Source: Natrinema halophilum
Lineage (GTDB): Archaea > Halobacteriota > Halobacteria > Halobacteriales > Natrialbaceae
Reading direction: 5' to 3'
Length of the DNA stretch: 64,000 nt
Assembly: GCF_013402815.2 (NCBI RefSeq)
Contig: NZ_CP058601.1
Span: 744,001 to 808,000 of the forward strand
Both the position numbers and the translations under genes were made by a program. Positions 35,727 to 44,195 of this stretch are shown here, one piece after another. Below the pieces are notes generated by a model. That model was not told the origin of the DNA, ran no database searches, and saw only the letters and a list, made by a program, of their open reading frames with translations. How positions within the stretch are numbered: position 1 is the stretch's first letter; every line of letters starts with the position of its first letter.

Positions 35727-36896
35727 ATGAGTGAGAACGTTGTTGTACTCGGTGCCGGATATGCAGGCGCCGGTGCGGTCAATACACTTCAGGCGGAACT
35801 CGGTAGCAACGCCCGACTAACGTGGATCGCGGACGTCGACTATCATCTTGTTCTACACGAATCCCACCGCGTCATTCGGGACCCGGACGTCCGCTCGGAC
35901 ATCACTTTCTCCGTCGATCGCATCGCAGATCCATCGACACGGTTCATCCAGGACGAAGTCACCGGCCTCGACGTCGACGACCAGGTCGTCGAACTCGAGG
36001 AGGGTGAGGACGTCGAATACGATTACGTCCTCGTCGGTCTGGGCAGCCAAACCGCCTACTACGGGATTCCCGGCCTCGAGAAACACTCGCTGACGCTTAA
36101 AAGCCTCGACGATGCACTCGAGATCAACGAGGCTGTCACCGAGGCCAGTCAAAACGCGACTCGCGGTGACCCTGCACAGGTCGTCATCGGCGGCGCAGGA
36201 CTCTCGGGTATCCAGGTAGCCGGGGAAATCGCCGAATTCCGCGACAACCACCGCGCCCCCATCGAAATTCACCTCGTCGAAGCGCTCGATGAAATCTTTC
36301 CCGGTAACGATCCGGAGATTCAGCAAGCACTGCGAGACCTGCTCGAGGAAGCCAACGTCACGATCCACACCGACGATCCGATCACTGAAGCGACCGACGA
36401 CGCCATCGAATTCGATGTGGGTGAACCCCTCGAGTACGATGTCCTCGTCTGGACCGGCGGGATAACGGGCCGAGACGCACTCGACGACGTGGATCTCGAG
36501 AACGAACACAACCGAGTGAAGACCGAAGCGAATTTCCAGACATCCGACGACCGCGTGTTTGCGATCGGCGACTCGGCGATTATCGACCAGGGCGACCAGC
36601 CCGCCCCGCCGACGGCGCAGGCCGCCTGGCAGGCTGCAGAAGTGGTCGGCGAGAACATCGCCCGCGCTATCGAGAACCGTCCACTCCTGACCTGGGAATT
36701 GGAGGACAAGGGCACCGTCATCTCGGTCGGGGAGAAAGCTGTCGCCCACGATGTCAAGCCGGCGTTCGGAATCTCGCTTCCCGTCGATACGTTCGGGGGC
36801 TTCCCGGCGCAGAACTTGAAGAAGATGATCGCTGCCCGCTGGATCGCCGACATTACGTCCTGGAACGAAGCCCGGAAATCCTGGTCGTCGCTGTAG
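35727..36896 (+). CDS. NADH dehydrogenase II-like NAD(P)/FAD oxidoreductase
   Basis: 389 residues from the ATG at 35727 (MSENVVVLGAGYAGAGAV). Two Rossmann folds are visible: the N-terminal FAD fold and VVIGGAGLSGIQVAGEIAEF around 155. The FAD-phosphate motif VFAIGDSAIID and the following PPTAQAAWQAAEVVGENI are typical of NDH-2 and sulfide:quinone-reductase relatives. It lacks the paired cysteines of the SQR active site, so NADH:quinone oxidoreductase is favoured. The C-terminus is amphipathic and could touch the membrane. Confidence 0.87.
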   Translation: MSENVVVLGAGYAGAGAVNTLQAELGSNARLTWIADVDYHLVLHESHRVIRDPDVRSDITFSVDRIADPSTRFIQDEVTGLDVDDQVVELEEGEDVEYDYVLVGLGSQTAYYGIPGLEKHSLTLKSLDDALEINEAVTEASQNATRGDPAQVVIGGAGLSGIQVAGEIAEFRDNHRAPIEIHLVEALDEIFPGNDPEIQQALRDLLEEANVTIHTDDPITEATDDAIEFDVGEPLEYDVLVWTGGITGRDALDDVDLENEHNRVKTEANFQTSDDRVFAIGDSAIIDQGDQPAPPTAQAAWQAAEVVGENIARAIENRPLLTWELEDKGTVISVGEKAVAHDVKPAFGISLPVDTFGGFPAQNLKKMIAARWIADITSWNEARKSWSSL

Positions 36897-37069
36897 GATT
36901 TCCCTCATCATCCACGACGTTTTCGATGCACTTCGAATTCGCGTCCGAGGGGACACCGCAGCAGTTCTGTGTGGTTGCCCTGTCAAAGCCGAACCAGTGC
37001 TCATAGCGGTCGGCACCAGAGCGCCCGGCCCGCGTCGGCGAGTGCTCAAGCATCGCACCGAATTGTCGG

Positions 37070-38023
37070 TCAGTATTCGAATCCGAGGGGATCGTCCTGG
37101 TCGACGGGCGGAACGGCGCCTGCGTCTGCCGCTTCGTTGTAAATGCGCCCCCACAACGTAAACTGCATTTCCATCGCATATGCACACATCAGGGGGACGA
37201 GCACGATTAGGAGGGGCATTCCGATGACTGTTAAAAAGAGAATGGACGCGATGATCCCGAAAGCGATGTACAAAACGCTTCCGAATACGAAAAGTAGCAG
37301 TGCCCCCTTGAGATAATGCAACGAAAACGCAAAGGTGAGAACCCGTCGGTCGGAAAACGTTTTCCTGAGGCTTCCCGTCCCAATCATGACTGGTATGGTT
37401 GCATGAGCGACGTAGGAGATACCAACGAGAGCGAGCATTCCGGTCCCAAGAATCGGGAGCCAGAGCGGTGAAGACACGCCAACCGCACCGAGCGCGACGG
37501 CTATCAGTATGATCACAACGAGGAACGGAAGTGCCATCACGAGGCTACCGACTAGAATTAGAAGCCCATCCATCGTCATTTCTCCCCAGTCGTCGAACGG
37601 CGGTGGGTCATCGTCCCCCCGCGCTGCAGCGCGACCGACCCGATACGTATACCCACTACTGGTAAGTAATGGAACTACAAGCCAGAAGAAAAAGATGAAA
37701 GCAGAATTGAGTGCAAGCGGTTTCCCGTTTTTCCCGAGGGGAAACGAAAACGGAAAGCTGACTACGTCGTCCGTTCGTGTTCTCGAATTCGATGGATCAG
37801 TTGATCCTTGCCCCGACTCTTCTGAAATCGGGTTTTCGCACCGATCGGTTGACTCGCTGTCACACGTCTGGTCGAACGTATCGCCGTCGTCCCCCGGGTC
37901 GCCACTCGACCAGTCCGAGGTCACCTCCCCTTCCTCCCGGTTCGCTGCCAGTTCCGAGCCGCATTCTGGACAGAACATCGGCCCCCGTTCGACCTCCATT
38001 TCGCAGTCGTGACAGTACTGCAT
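37070..38023 (-). CDS. DUF4013 membrane protein with N-terminal zinc ribbon
   Basis: 317 residues. The N-terminal zinc ribbon has two CxxC pairs (YCHDCEME..FCPECGSEL, Cys4/Cys7 and Cys18/Cys21). An acidic Ser/Asp-rich linker of about 80 residues follows, then a DUF4013 domain with five or six helices. Its marks are GYTYRVGRAAARGDDDPPPFDDWGEMTMDGL and a Gly/Ile-rich tail. DUF4013 proteins are common in haloarchaea and methanogens, of unknown role. The AT-rich stretch just upstream (38040-38110) should carry its promoter. Confidence 0.85.
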   Translation of the reverse strand: MQYCHDCEMEVERGPMFCPECGSELAANREEGEVTSDWSSGDPGDDGDTFDQTCDSESTDRCENPISEESGQGSTDPSNSRTRTDDVVSFPFSFPLGKNGKPLALNSAFIFFFWLVVPLLTSSGYTYRVGRAAARGDDDPPPFDDWGEMTMDGLLILVGSLVMALPFLVVIILIAVALGAVGVSSPLWLPILGTGMLALVGISYVAHATIPVMIGTGSLRKTFSDRRVLTFAFSLHYLKGALLLFVFGSVLYIAFGIIASILFLTVIGMPLLIVLVPLMCAYAMEMQFTLWGRIYNEAADAGAVPPVDQDDPLGFEY

Positions 38024-38136
38024 GTCACAGAAATCCGACCGATGGCCTTTATTTATCTATAGGGTTAAAATCATTTAATTATCGCCAACGTAGATACCAT
38101 CGGATTAAATAACCCAGACGGACGGGTCCCCTGCTG

Positions 38137-38703
38137 TTACTCGGTGAACGGCGAACTATCTTCCTCACTGCTTTCGTCCCCCATCGGTACCGCCGGTACG
38201 CCCGCGACCGTCGCTCCGGACGGAACGTCACGGGTTACGAGCGAATTCGCCGCAACGCGCGCCTCCGCACCGATTTCGACTCCCGGTAGAATAATCGCCC
38301 CTGCTCCGATCATCGCTCGTTCGCCGACGACGACCTCGCCGGTTCGGTACTCGTCTTGGAGGAACTCGTGACAGAGGATCGTCGCGTCGTAACCGACAAT
38401 AGCATTCGCTCGGACGGTGATGAGATCGGGCCAGAAGACGTCCGGCGTTGCCTCGAGTCCCCAGGAGACACCCTCACCGACGGTAACACCGATCCGGCGC
38501 AAAAGCCACCGTTTGAGCCGAAGGCTGGGAGAGATCCTCACGAGCCAGATGACGACGTAATTGAGCGCAACCCGGATCGGATTGCGAGCAGTTGTCCAGT
38601 GAGCCAGCGAGTTACCCGGCCCGGGTGTCGCGTGGCGCTCGACGCGCGCGTGGCGGGGCGTCGTTTCGTCGGACGATGTCACTGCCAATACTGTTGGAGC
38701 CAT
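38137..38703 (-). CDS. Hexapeptide-repeat acyltransferase (LbH type)
   Basis: 188 residues. An amphipathic or membrane-touching N-terminal segment (VALNYVVIWLVRISPSLRLKRWLLRRIG) precedes the left-handed beta-helix: VGYDATILCHEFLQDEYRTGEVVVGERAMIGAGAIILPGVEIGAEARVAANSLVTRDVPSGATVAGVPAVP. His in ILCHEF is the likely catalytic base. It resembles maltose/galactoside O-acetyltransferase relatives; the acceptor is unknown. Confidence 0.88.
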   Translation of the reverse strand: MAPTVLAVTSSDETTPRHARVERHATPGPGNSLAHWTTARNPIRVALNYVVIWLVRISPSLRLKRWLLRRIGVTVGEGVSWGLEATPDVFWPDLITVRANAIVGYDATILCHEFLQDEYRTGEVVVGERAMIGAGAIILPGVEIGAEARVAANSLVTRDVPSGATVAGVPAVPMGDESSEEDSSPFTE

Positions 38704-38749
38704 CGTTATATGAAACCGATCGATTTGGCATCGAGACGCGCAAGCACTG

Positions 38750-39664
38750 TTACTGCATGGAAGTCATCGTTGGAAGCGTTAGTCGGACCGTCGTCCCTCG
38801 CGGATCGTTGTCTTCGATCGCGATCGTCCCTTCGAGTTGGGAGAGGATCGTTTGCGTAATCCACAGGCCGACACCTTCCGAATGAGCCATCGGCGATTCG
38901 ACCCCATCTTCGAAAACTGTCCGTTCGATGTCGGGTAATCCAGGGCCCGTATCGCTGACGTCGATCGTCACTTGCCCATCGTCGGTCTCCTGCATCATCA
39001 CCTCCACGACAGGGTCGTCGGTGTCATCGTGTTCGATTGCGTTCTCTAGCAACTCGTCGATAGCCGTCTCTAGCCGTGGATCCGTTTCACGGACGATATC
39101 GGCGGCGATATCGGTCCGAATCGTCGCCTTCGGGTACCGATTGCGCGCCTTTCTGACGCGCAATTCGAGGAGTTGAGAGAGATCGATCTGTCGCAGCGTA
39201 CTCGAGTCTTCGAGGACTGCGTCTCTGAGCAAATGAGTCTTTTCGCTCAGTTCGACGAGTCGGTCCGTTTGGGTCGTGATCGTCTCAACGCGTTCCGCCT
39301 GCTCGCCCTCGGCAGGGAAATCGTCGGCGAGAAGTTCTGCATTCCCCCGAATGATGTTACAGGTATTTCTCAAATTGTGACGAATAATTCGCTGGAGGAT
39401 GCTCGTTTGCTGGAGTGCCCGGTCGAGTTGGTCGTTCGCTCGCTCGAGATCACGCTGGCTGTACGACACGAGCCCGTAGAGGACGATGGACGAACCAACG
39501 ACGAATATCCACCCTTTGAGTACCTCTACAGAGATTGCAACACCAAGATTCGAGACGACCGCGTAAAGCAAAAAATCAGACGTGAGTATCCAGATCGTAC
39601 CGACCACTGCATAGCTTACAGCAATGGCTAATGGTGATCGAGCGACCACCAATCTGTCAACCAC
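38750..39664 (-). CDS. Membrane sensor histidine kinase
   Basis: 304 residues with two membrane helices (about 10-40 and 46-68) and almost no extracytoplasmic domain. A short coiled coil leads to the phospho-acceptor His96 in RIIRHNLRN. ATPase boxes: N in ELLENAIEHDD, G1 in DTGPGLP, G2 in EGVGLWI, and a final RGTTVRLTLP. The RHNLRN form is the typical haloarchaeal HisKA variant. No response regulator is adjacent. It presumably senses a membrane or cytosolic cue. Confidence 0.93.
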   Translation of the reverse strand: MVDRLVVARSPLAIAVSYAVVGTIWILTSDFLLYAVVSNLGVAISVEVLKGWIFVVGSSIVLYGLVSYSQRDLERANDQLDRALQQTSILQRIIRHNLRNTCNIIRGNAELLADDFPAEGEQAERVETITTQTDRLVELSEKTHLLRDAVLEDSSTLRQIDLSQLLELRVRKARNRYPKATIRTDIAADIVRETDPRLETAIDELLENAIEHDDTDDPVVEVMMQETDDGQVTIDVSDTGPGLPDIERTVFEDGVESPMAHSEGVGLWITQTILSQLEGTIAIEDNDPRGTTVRLTLPTMTSMQ

Positions 39665-39883
39665 GTTTGGTCACAGGTCTGACGGTCGAATCCGATACGT
39701 ATCAAACTTCGGGCCACTTCGTAAGAACGACGCTGGAGACTGGATCGGTATGCGGCCGTTTCTGCGGAGGTTCCTCGAGGGGAAACGGTTCACTGTATGA
39801 CCGTCAACTGCAGCAGGTCGTAGACGGATGTACCACACTAGTTAGGCAATGTTCACGTTACCCTGGGCGGCCGACGAGCTGAT

Positions 39884-40219
39884 ATGTCACACCCCAAATC
39901 AGAACGCTTGGAGATCGACACGGTCTATACGCTCCTCTCGAATGCGACGCGCAGGGCAGTCTTGTGTCGTTTACACGCTGTCGAGCGTACGACGACCCGA
40001 GAGCTGGTTCGGTATCTCACGGACTCCGAACGGGGCGACGCGAGCAGTGACATCGACGGACCCGGATGGGTCGCGAGTAGGCTTATTCACGATCACCTTC
40101 CGCGACTCGATGACCTCGACGTCATCGACTACGGTGGCCCCGATGGTGAGGTAGCAGTCGGCCCAGCCTTCGACGGCGTCGAACCGTTCGTCGCCCGACT
40201 TGAGCGGGCCGAACCCTAG
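39884..40219 (+). CDS. DUF7344-type winged-helix protein
   Basis: 111 residues. Starts MSHPKSERLEIDTVYTLLSNATRRAVLCRLH, then TTTRELVRYLTD and WVASRLIHDHLPRLDDLDVIDY, and ends with an acidic tail. This LxNxxRRxxLxxL pattern followed by a wing is the haloarchaea-specific DUF7344 winged helix, thought to bind DNA. It is located downstream of, and divergent from, the histidine kinase gene. They could work together, though that is only a guess. Confidence 0.85.
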   Translation: MSHPKSERLEIDTVYTLLSNATRRAVLCRLHAVERTTTRELVRYLTDSERGDASSDIDGPGWVASRLIHDHLPRLDDLDVIDYGGPDGEVAVGPAFDGVEPFVARLERAEP

Positions 40220-40315
40220 CATCGTCACGCAGATGTCAGTCGAAATCGCGTACCCTGCCGCGGGATAGTACACCACTACACAGGGATATTGCTGGTTTCG
40301 AGAGGTGCCCCTCGG

Positions 40316-41125
40316 TTACGCGACGCTTTGGCCGCCCATCGGTCGGTCACCAGGAATGCCGATCAGCTTTCTAAATTCGCTACCCGACAGATCGCAGCGG
40401 TAGGCCGGCTTATACATCATATTCTCGCCGCCGGCCTGGACGTTCCACTCCGCCGCAATGTCCTCACGCAGATAGTACTGCGGTCGCTCGTTACCGTCTT
40501 TGACGTAGTAGTCGCTGAGTCGAATCGGATCTCGGTTGAAGAGACCACCGGGTTCACGACCGTCGACGATCACAATCGTCTTCTCGAGGAACAAGGTATC
40601 ATCCCGAGCGCGTTTCGCGTGGGCATTTTCCGAATGTGCAGCGAGGAGTGTTTTGCGATCGGCTGGCGGTGTCTCGGGACCGATGACGACCACGTCGTCG
40701 ACGGTGAGGTAGCCGATCAGATACCGGTGGGCGCGGTCACCGTTCGGTCGGCGCAGCCCTGCGTAAAAACCGACGACGTCACCCGACTCGAGCGCTCGCA
40801 GTCGCGAAACGTACCCGCTGGTCCGATGTTCGCCGTACGTCATCGCCTCGAAATTGGGATCGTGATGGAGAGGCCACGATTCGAGCTCGTCGTCGGTCAC
40901 AGATTCAGTCCCGTCGTGGACGGGTTGGGGGGTGATACGGGTCGTCAAATCAGCAGCGACGCCATTTCCGACCCGAAGTTTCCACGTTCCGAGGGTTTCT
41001 GGTTCCGACGTCGACCTGGTTTTCTCTGGAATCGGGACGTACTCGAATCGTCCGTCGTCATAGAGGGGGCCCAATGCGCCGAAATTCGTGCTATCGGCAC
41101 CGACACCAGCGAGAACAACCGTCAT
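40316..41125 (-). CDS. Nmad3-like putative nucleotide-modification-associated protein
   Basis: 269 residues from the ATG at 41125 (MTVVLAGVGADSTNFGALGP). The opening V-L-x-G-x-G-x-DS-x-N pattern, then FEYVPIPEKT, and later ESGDVVGFYAGLR, YLIGYLTVDDVVVIG and LFLEKTIVIVDGRE match my memory of Nmad3 domain proteins. That family was predicted from genome context to act in modified-nucleotide metabolism in phage and defence settings. No other modification gene is adjacent. I also see no membrane segment. The family assignment is tentative. Confidence 0.5.
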   Translation of the reverse strand: MTVVLAGVGADSTNFGALGPLYDDGRFEYVPIPEKTRSTSEPETLGTWKLRVGNGVAADLTTRITPQPVHDGTESVTDDELESWPLHHDPNFEAMTYGEHRTSGYVSRLRALESGDVVGFYAGLRRPNGDRAHRYLIGYLTVDDVVVIGPETPPADRKTLLAAHSENAHAKRARDDTLFLEKTIVIVDGREPGGLFNRDPIRLSDYYVKDGNERPQYYLREDIAAEWNVQAGGENMMYKPAYRCDLSGSEFRKLIGIPGDRPMGGQSVA

Positions 41126-41567
41126 AGTTACTACCTGTTCGTTGGACGAATCTGAGACGCGAAAAAACCCCCGAAACACCGTGAACGTTCGATCGTATGG
41201 AGTTCCACCGATACCAACGGTGTAGGTCTCTCGTGGTTGGTAAGCCGGTACTGAGACCGCGACCGGTAATCCCGTGAAATCCTCAAATCGGGCCCCAAAG
41301 TACGTCTAGTACGACATCCGATCCTCGTCGAGTGGTCACGTAGTCACGCGTTGTCGCTCGAGATTGTACTCCGAACGTGTCGGGTGCTGGTCTCCGAGAC
41401 AACGGTTACCCACGAGCAGTGTACGACTCGGCACCGACGATCGCTGGGATTCGCGATTAACTCGTCGAGTCGTCGTGCGGACGAACCCAGTAAGCGCGAC
41501 TGTCCCACGCCCACGACGAACCCAGTAAGCGCGACTACCCCACGCCCACGAACGAGTGAGTCTGGGA
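41126..41567. other. Intergenic region with a tandem 35-bp repeat
   Basis: About 440 bp between the Nmad3-like and HalOD1 genes. The only clear structure is a tandem duplication at 41481-41515 and 41516-41550 (ACGAACCCAGTAAGCGCGAC... then CCCACGCCCACG), with two mismatches. No gene is supported. Confidence 0.55.
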
Positions 41568-41861
41568 CTAATTACAGTTAGGTTCCGAGCAAGCCTTCGC
41601 GATGTCGATTTCACCGTCACTACGAACGTCGACGTCGTACCCGCAATACGTAAACGAGATCCGATTCACCGTTTGTCGTGGCTTCGTAGCCGAAGACTGA
41701 ACGAGGGTGTCGAGAGCATCCGGATCGATAGCGGCGTACAGCGGTGGTGTTAGCTCTGCCGGGTTCGTTTCCTCGAGATCTGCAATCCGCTCGACGACTG
41801 TCAGACTTGGTTTCGTAGCAAACCGAGAATCAGGAGATGATTTAGTCCCATTTTCCATCAC
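41568..41861 (-). CDS. HalOD1 domain protein
   Basis: 97 residues (the second ATG at 41858 is equally good). HalOD1 pattern: TVVERIADLEETNPAELTPPLYAAIDPDALDTLV, then a beta strand region ISFTYCGYDVDVRSDGEIDI. It ends with a Cys-containing tail (KACSEPNCN). The function of the domain is unknown. It lies next to an HTH_10 regulator on the same strand, about 100 bp away. Confidence 0.85.
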   Translation of the reverse strand: MMENGTKSSPDSRFATKPSLTVVERIADLEETNPAELTPPLYAAIDPDALDTLVQSSATKPRQTVNRISFTYCGYDVDVRSDGEIDIAKACSEPNCN

Positions 41862-41966
41862 GTGATGGTTTTATCGGAACGGCCTCAAATCTACCGTCGT
41901 ATTCTTCCACGGTTTATTTCGAGGGTGATATTCTCCTGCTTCGTTTCCTGGGGAGGTCCTATCGGA

Positions 41967-42647
41967 CTACGAACCGAAAACGTGGCTGAACAGTTTCGCC
42001 GTTATCCGTCGAAGGTGCGTCGACAGCGTCGAGGGCGAAATATCGAGTTCGGCTGCGACCTCTGCCGCACTCGAACCATCCGATTCGTAATAGCCCATTC
42101 TGGTTGCAGTACGAGCGACCTCTTGCTGGCGTTCGGTGAGATGTGCTTGGAGATGATTACCGACGTCGGTCTGTGCGCTGGTCCCGGTGCTATACAATTT
42201 CTCGAGGGTGAACTGGATGTCTTCGTCGCGACAATACTGCCAATACGCACCGAGGCGTTCCTTGTCCGATGCCTGCAGTTGGAACTGCCACCCCTCGCCG
42301 GAGGAACGGATCGAGAGGATTCGAACGCCGAGCGTCGATATCTCCGGTGCCGTTAACTTTGCGTGCTGACTCAATATGATCTTATATATACGACAGTCCT
42401 CGAATTCGAGTTCCGATTGCCACTCGTTTACCGTGTGATCGCGGGCAAGGGCGGACTCGAACGTACGAACGCAACGATCGTCTGCGTCTCGGAGGGAGAA
42501 AAAGACCGTCGGGCCGGTCCCGTTTCCCGGAGCCGTTAGCGGTTGTGCATCTACTTCGATCGTCCCGGTGGAAATCGATTCGATAGTCGGGGTTAACGGT
42601 AGATCTGGATGAGAGAGGTGCAACTCGGCGATGAAACTCAGGGTCAT
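41967..42647 (-). CDS. HTH_10 (Bat-type) transcription regulator
   Basis: 226 residues from the ATG at 42647 (MTLSFIAELHL). The N-terminal beta-rich domain (PTIESISTGTIEVDA..) is the one of bacterio-opsin-activator-like proteins. The C-terminus carries the HTH_10 helix-turn-helix: LTERQQEVARTATRMGYYESDGSSAAEVAAELDISPSTLSTHLRRITAKLF. No PAS, GAF or receiver domain is present. Target unknown. It is upstream of the HalOD1 gene. Confidence 0.92.
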   Translation of the reverse strand: MTLSFIAELHLSHPDLPLTPTIESISTGTIEVDAQPLTAPGNGTGPTVFFSLRDADDRCVRTFESALARDHTVNEWQSELEFEDCRIYKIILSQHAKLTAPEISTLGVRILSIRSSGEGWQFQLQASDKERLGAYWQYCRDEDIQFTLEKLYSTGTSAQTDVGNHLQAHLTERQQEVARTATRMGYYESDGSSAAEVAAELDISPSTLSTHLRRITAKLFSHVFGS

Positions 42648-42757
42648 GAGTTTCGACACTGAGAAGGGCGCGACTAGCAAGGAAAGTCTTCCGAAATTCG
42701 ACGACGATCACCCGAACCGATCACCCCGTCGATGAGCCCTGCTTTGAACGCGAGTCA

Positions 42758-43018
42758 TCAGCGTTCGTTCGACCGAGCGGCGTAATAGAGCGGGATCAAC
42801 AGGATCAGGAAGATCGAACCCATCGTCGCAATCCCGATCCAGACGGTCGATAACCACCGTCCGGGAAGAAGCCCTGCTATCTCGAGTATCCACAGGAGAC
42901 TGTAGACGCCGACGACGAGTAAGCTGGCAACGTACAGTCGCAACAGCCAGCCGACCACGCGGTACAGCATCGTTCTGGTGACCGAAGGCGGGAACGAGTT
43001 CTCGAGGCGGCCAATCAT
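42758..43018 (-). CDS. Small two-helix membrane protein
   Basis: 86 residues from the ATG at 43018 (MIGRLENSF). Two hydrophobic helices (VVGWLLRLYVASLLVVGVYSLLWIL and STVWIGIATMGSIFLILLIPLYY) are followed by AARSNER. Upstream in-frame codons look non-coding. No family is recognised. It is placed between the HTH_10 gene and the divergent RNase-Z-like gene. Confidence 0.55.
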   Translation of the reverse strand: MIGRLENSFPPSVTRTMLYRVVGWLLRLYVASLLVVGVYSLLWILEIAGLLPGRWLSTVWIGIATMGSIFLILLIPLYYAARSNER

Positions 43019-43230
43019 TTCGCCCCCGTTCGGATAGCAAAGCGGCTCGCATGCACGACGGTGTCGGCGATGGATTGGCGATTGTAGGTCGAAAGGCGGA
43101 CTCCGCCATGGTCGATCAGAGGCGATACCATCGATACGGTATCCCACGATGGAGAGTCCATCTGCTTGAATCTTTGTGCCGGTCGGGTGCGAGGAGTATC
43201 CTTATCGGTACGGCCGTTCCACAACCGCGT

Positions 43231-43965
43231 ATGCGAATTACGTTTCTCGGCACGGGCAGTGCGTTGCCCACCGGCGAACGATTTCAGGCGGGAATTCTCG
43301 TTCAGGACGACGGACGAACGCTGTTACTCGACTGCGGAGCCGGATCACTTCAGCGACTGCAGCAGTCAGGAGTCGGTTACGAAACCGTTTCGACGATCCT
43401 CCTCTCTCACCACCACCTCGATCATGTTGCCGACCTGTTACCGCTGATGAAGGCTCGCTGGCTCGCCGGCGAGGAGCACCTCGAGATAGTCGGCCCACAG
43501 GGAACGAAGGCGCTGGTCGACGACTTGCTTTCAGTCTACGAGTACATGCAGGGAAAACTCGAGTTACAGGTCAGAGAGGTCGTTCCCGGGGAGTTTTCCG
43601 TCGCGGGATTCGACGTATCGGCCTACGAAACGCGACATTCGGTACCGTGTCTGGCGTATCGATTCGGCGATCTATTTACGTTCAGCGGAGACAGCGAAGC
43701 GTTCGCAGGGCTGGCGAACTTCGCGGACGGGTCGGGGATTCTCGCCCACGATTGTTCGTTTCCTGACGACGTCGACGTTTCAAATCACCCGACGCCCGAT
43801 GCGCTGGGTCGCGAACTGACCGGCCGAGACATTGGCCGGGTCTACCTCACCCATCTCTATCCCCACACAAACGGTCGTCACGAGGAAATGCTCGAATCGA
43901 TTGGCACCCACTACGACGGTGAGGTCCGATTCGCCGAGGACCTGCAGACGGTTTCGATCGAGTAA
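43231..43965 (+). CDS. RNase Z-like MBL-fold hydrolase
   Basis: 244 residues from the ATG at 43231 (MRITFLGTGSALPTGER). Metal motif LSHHHLDH (His60, His62, Asp64, His65), then MKARW, a His in YETRHSVPCLAYRF, Asp in FTFSGDSE and a final THLYPH. The opening FLGTGSA..R and the R-H-S-x-x-x-x-A-Y-R stretch are RNase Z-like, but the protein is shorter than canonical tRNase Z and lacks a long exosite arm. It could therefore act on another phosphodiester or ester. Confidence 0.87.
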   Translation: MRITFLGTGSALPTGERFQAGILVQDDGRTLLLDCGAGSLQRLQQSGVGYETVSTILLSHHHLDHVADLLPLMKARWLAGEEHLEIVGPQGTKALVDDLLSVYEYMQGKLELQVREVVPGEFSVAGFDVSAYETRHSVPCLAYRFGDLFTFSGDSEAFAGLANFADGSGILAHDCSFPDDVDVSNHPTPDALGRELTGRDIGRVYLTHLYPHTNGRHEEMLESIGTHYDGEVRFAEDLQTVSIE

Positions 43966-44195
43966 TCGGTTCGACCTCGACCTGTTGCGTCTCGTTTTCG
44001 GACTTCCACACAACAGACGCGCTGCCGCGTCTGAATCGTCTTCACATCCATGTCTGAAATCGTCTCTTTCCCCGTCTGGCGACTATCGATTGCGCTGACA
44101 CGAATTCCGAACACGTATATATGGTTGAGTTTGTAGGATCATAACAACAGAATGGTCCCGCCCGACATCCTTTTCATGGACCGAGAGGTGAACGG

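Noticed and set aside
35853-37187. 444-codon minus-strand frame opposite the NDH-2-like gene
   Set aside because: Antisense to a gene with two Rossmann folds; no motif of its own.
40316-41125. A defence island around the Nmad3-like gene
   Set aside because: The neighbours are regulators and housekeeping-type genes (DUF7344, HalOD1, HTH_10). No restriction, toxin, nuclease or helicase gene is adjacent.
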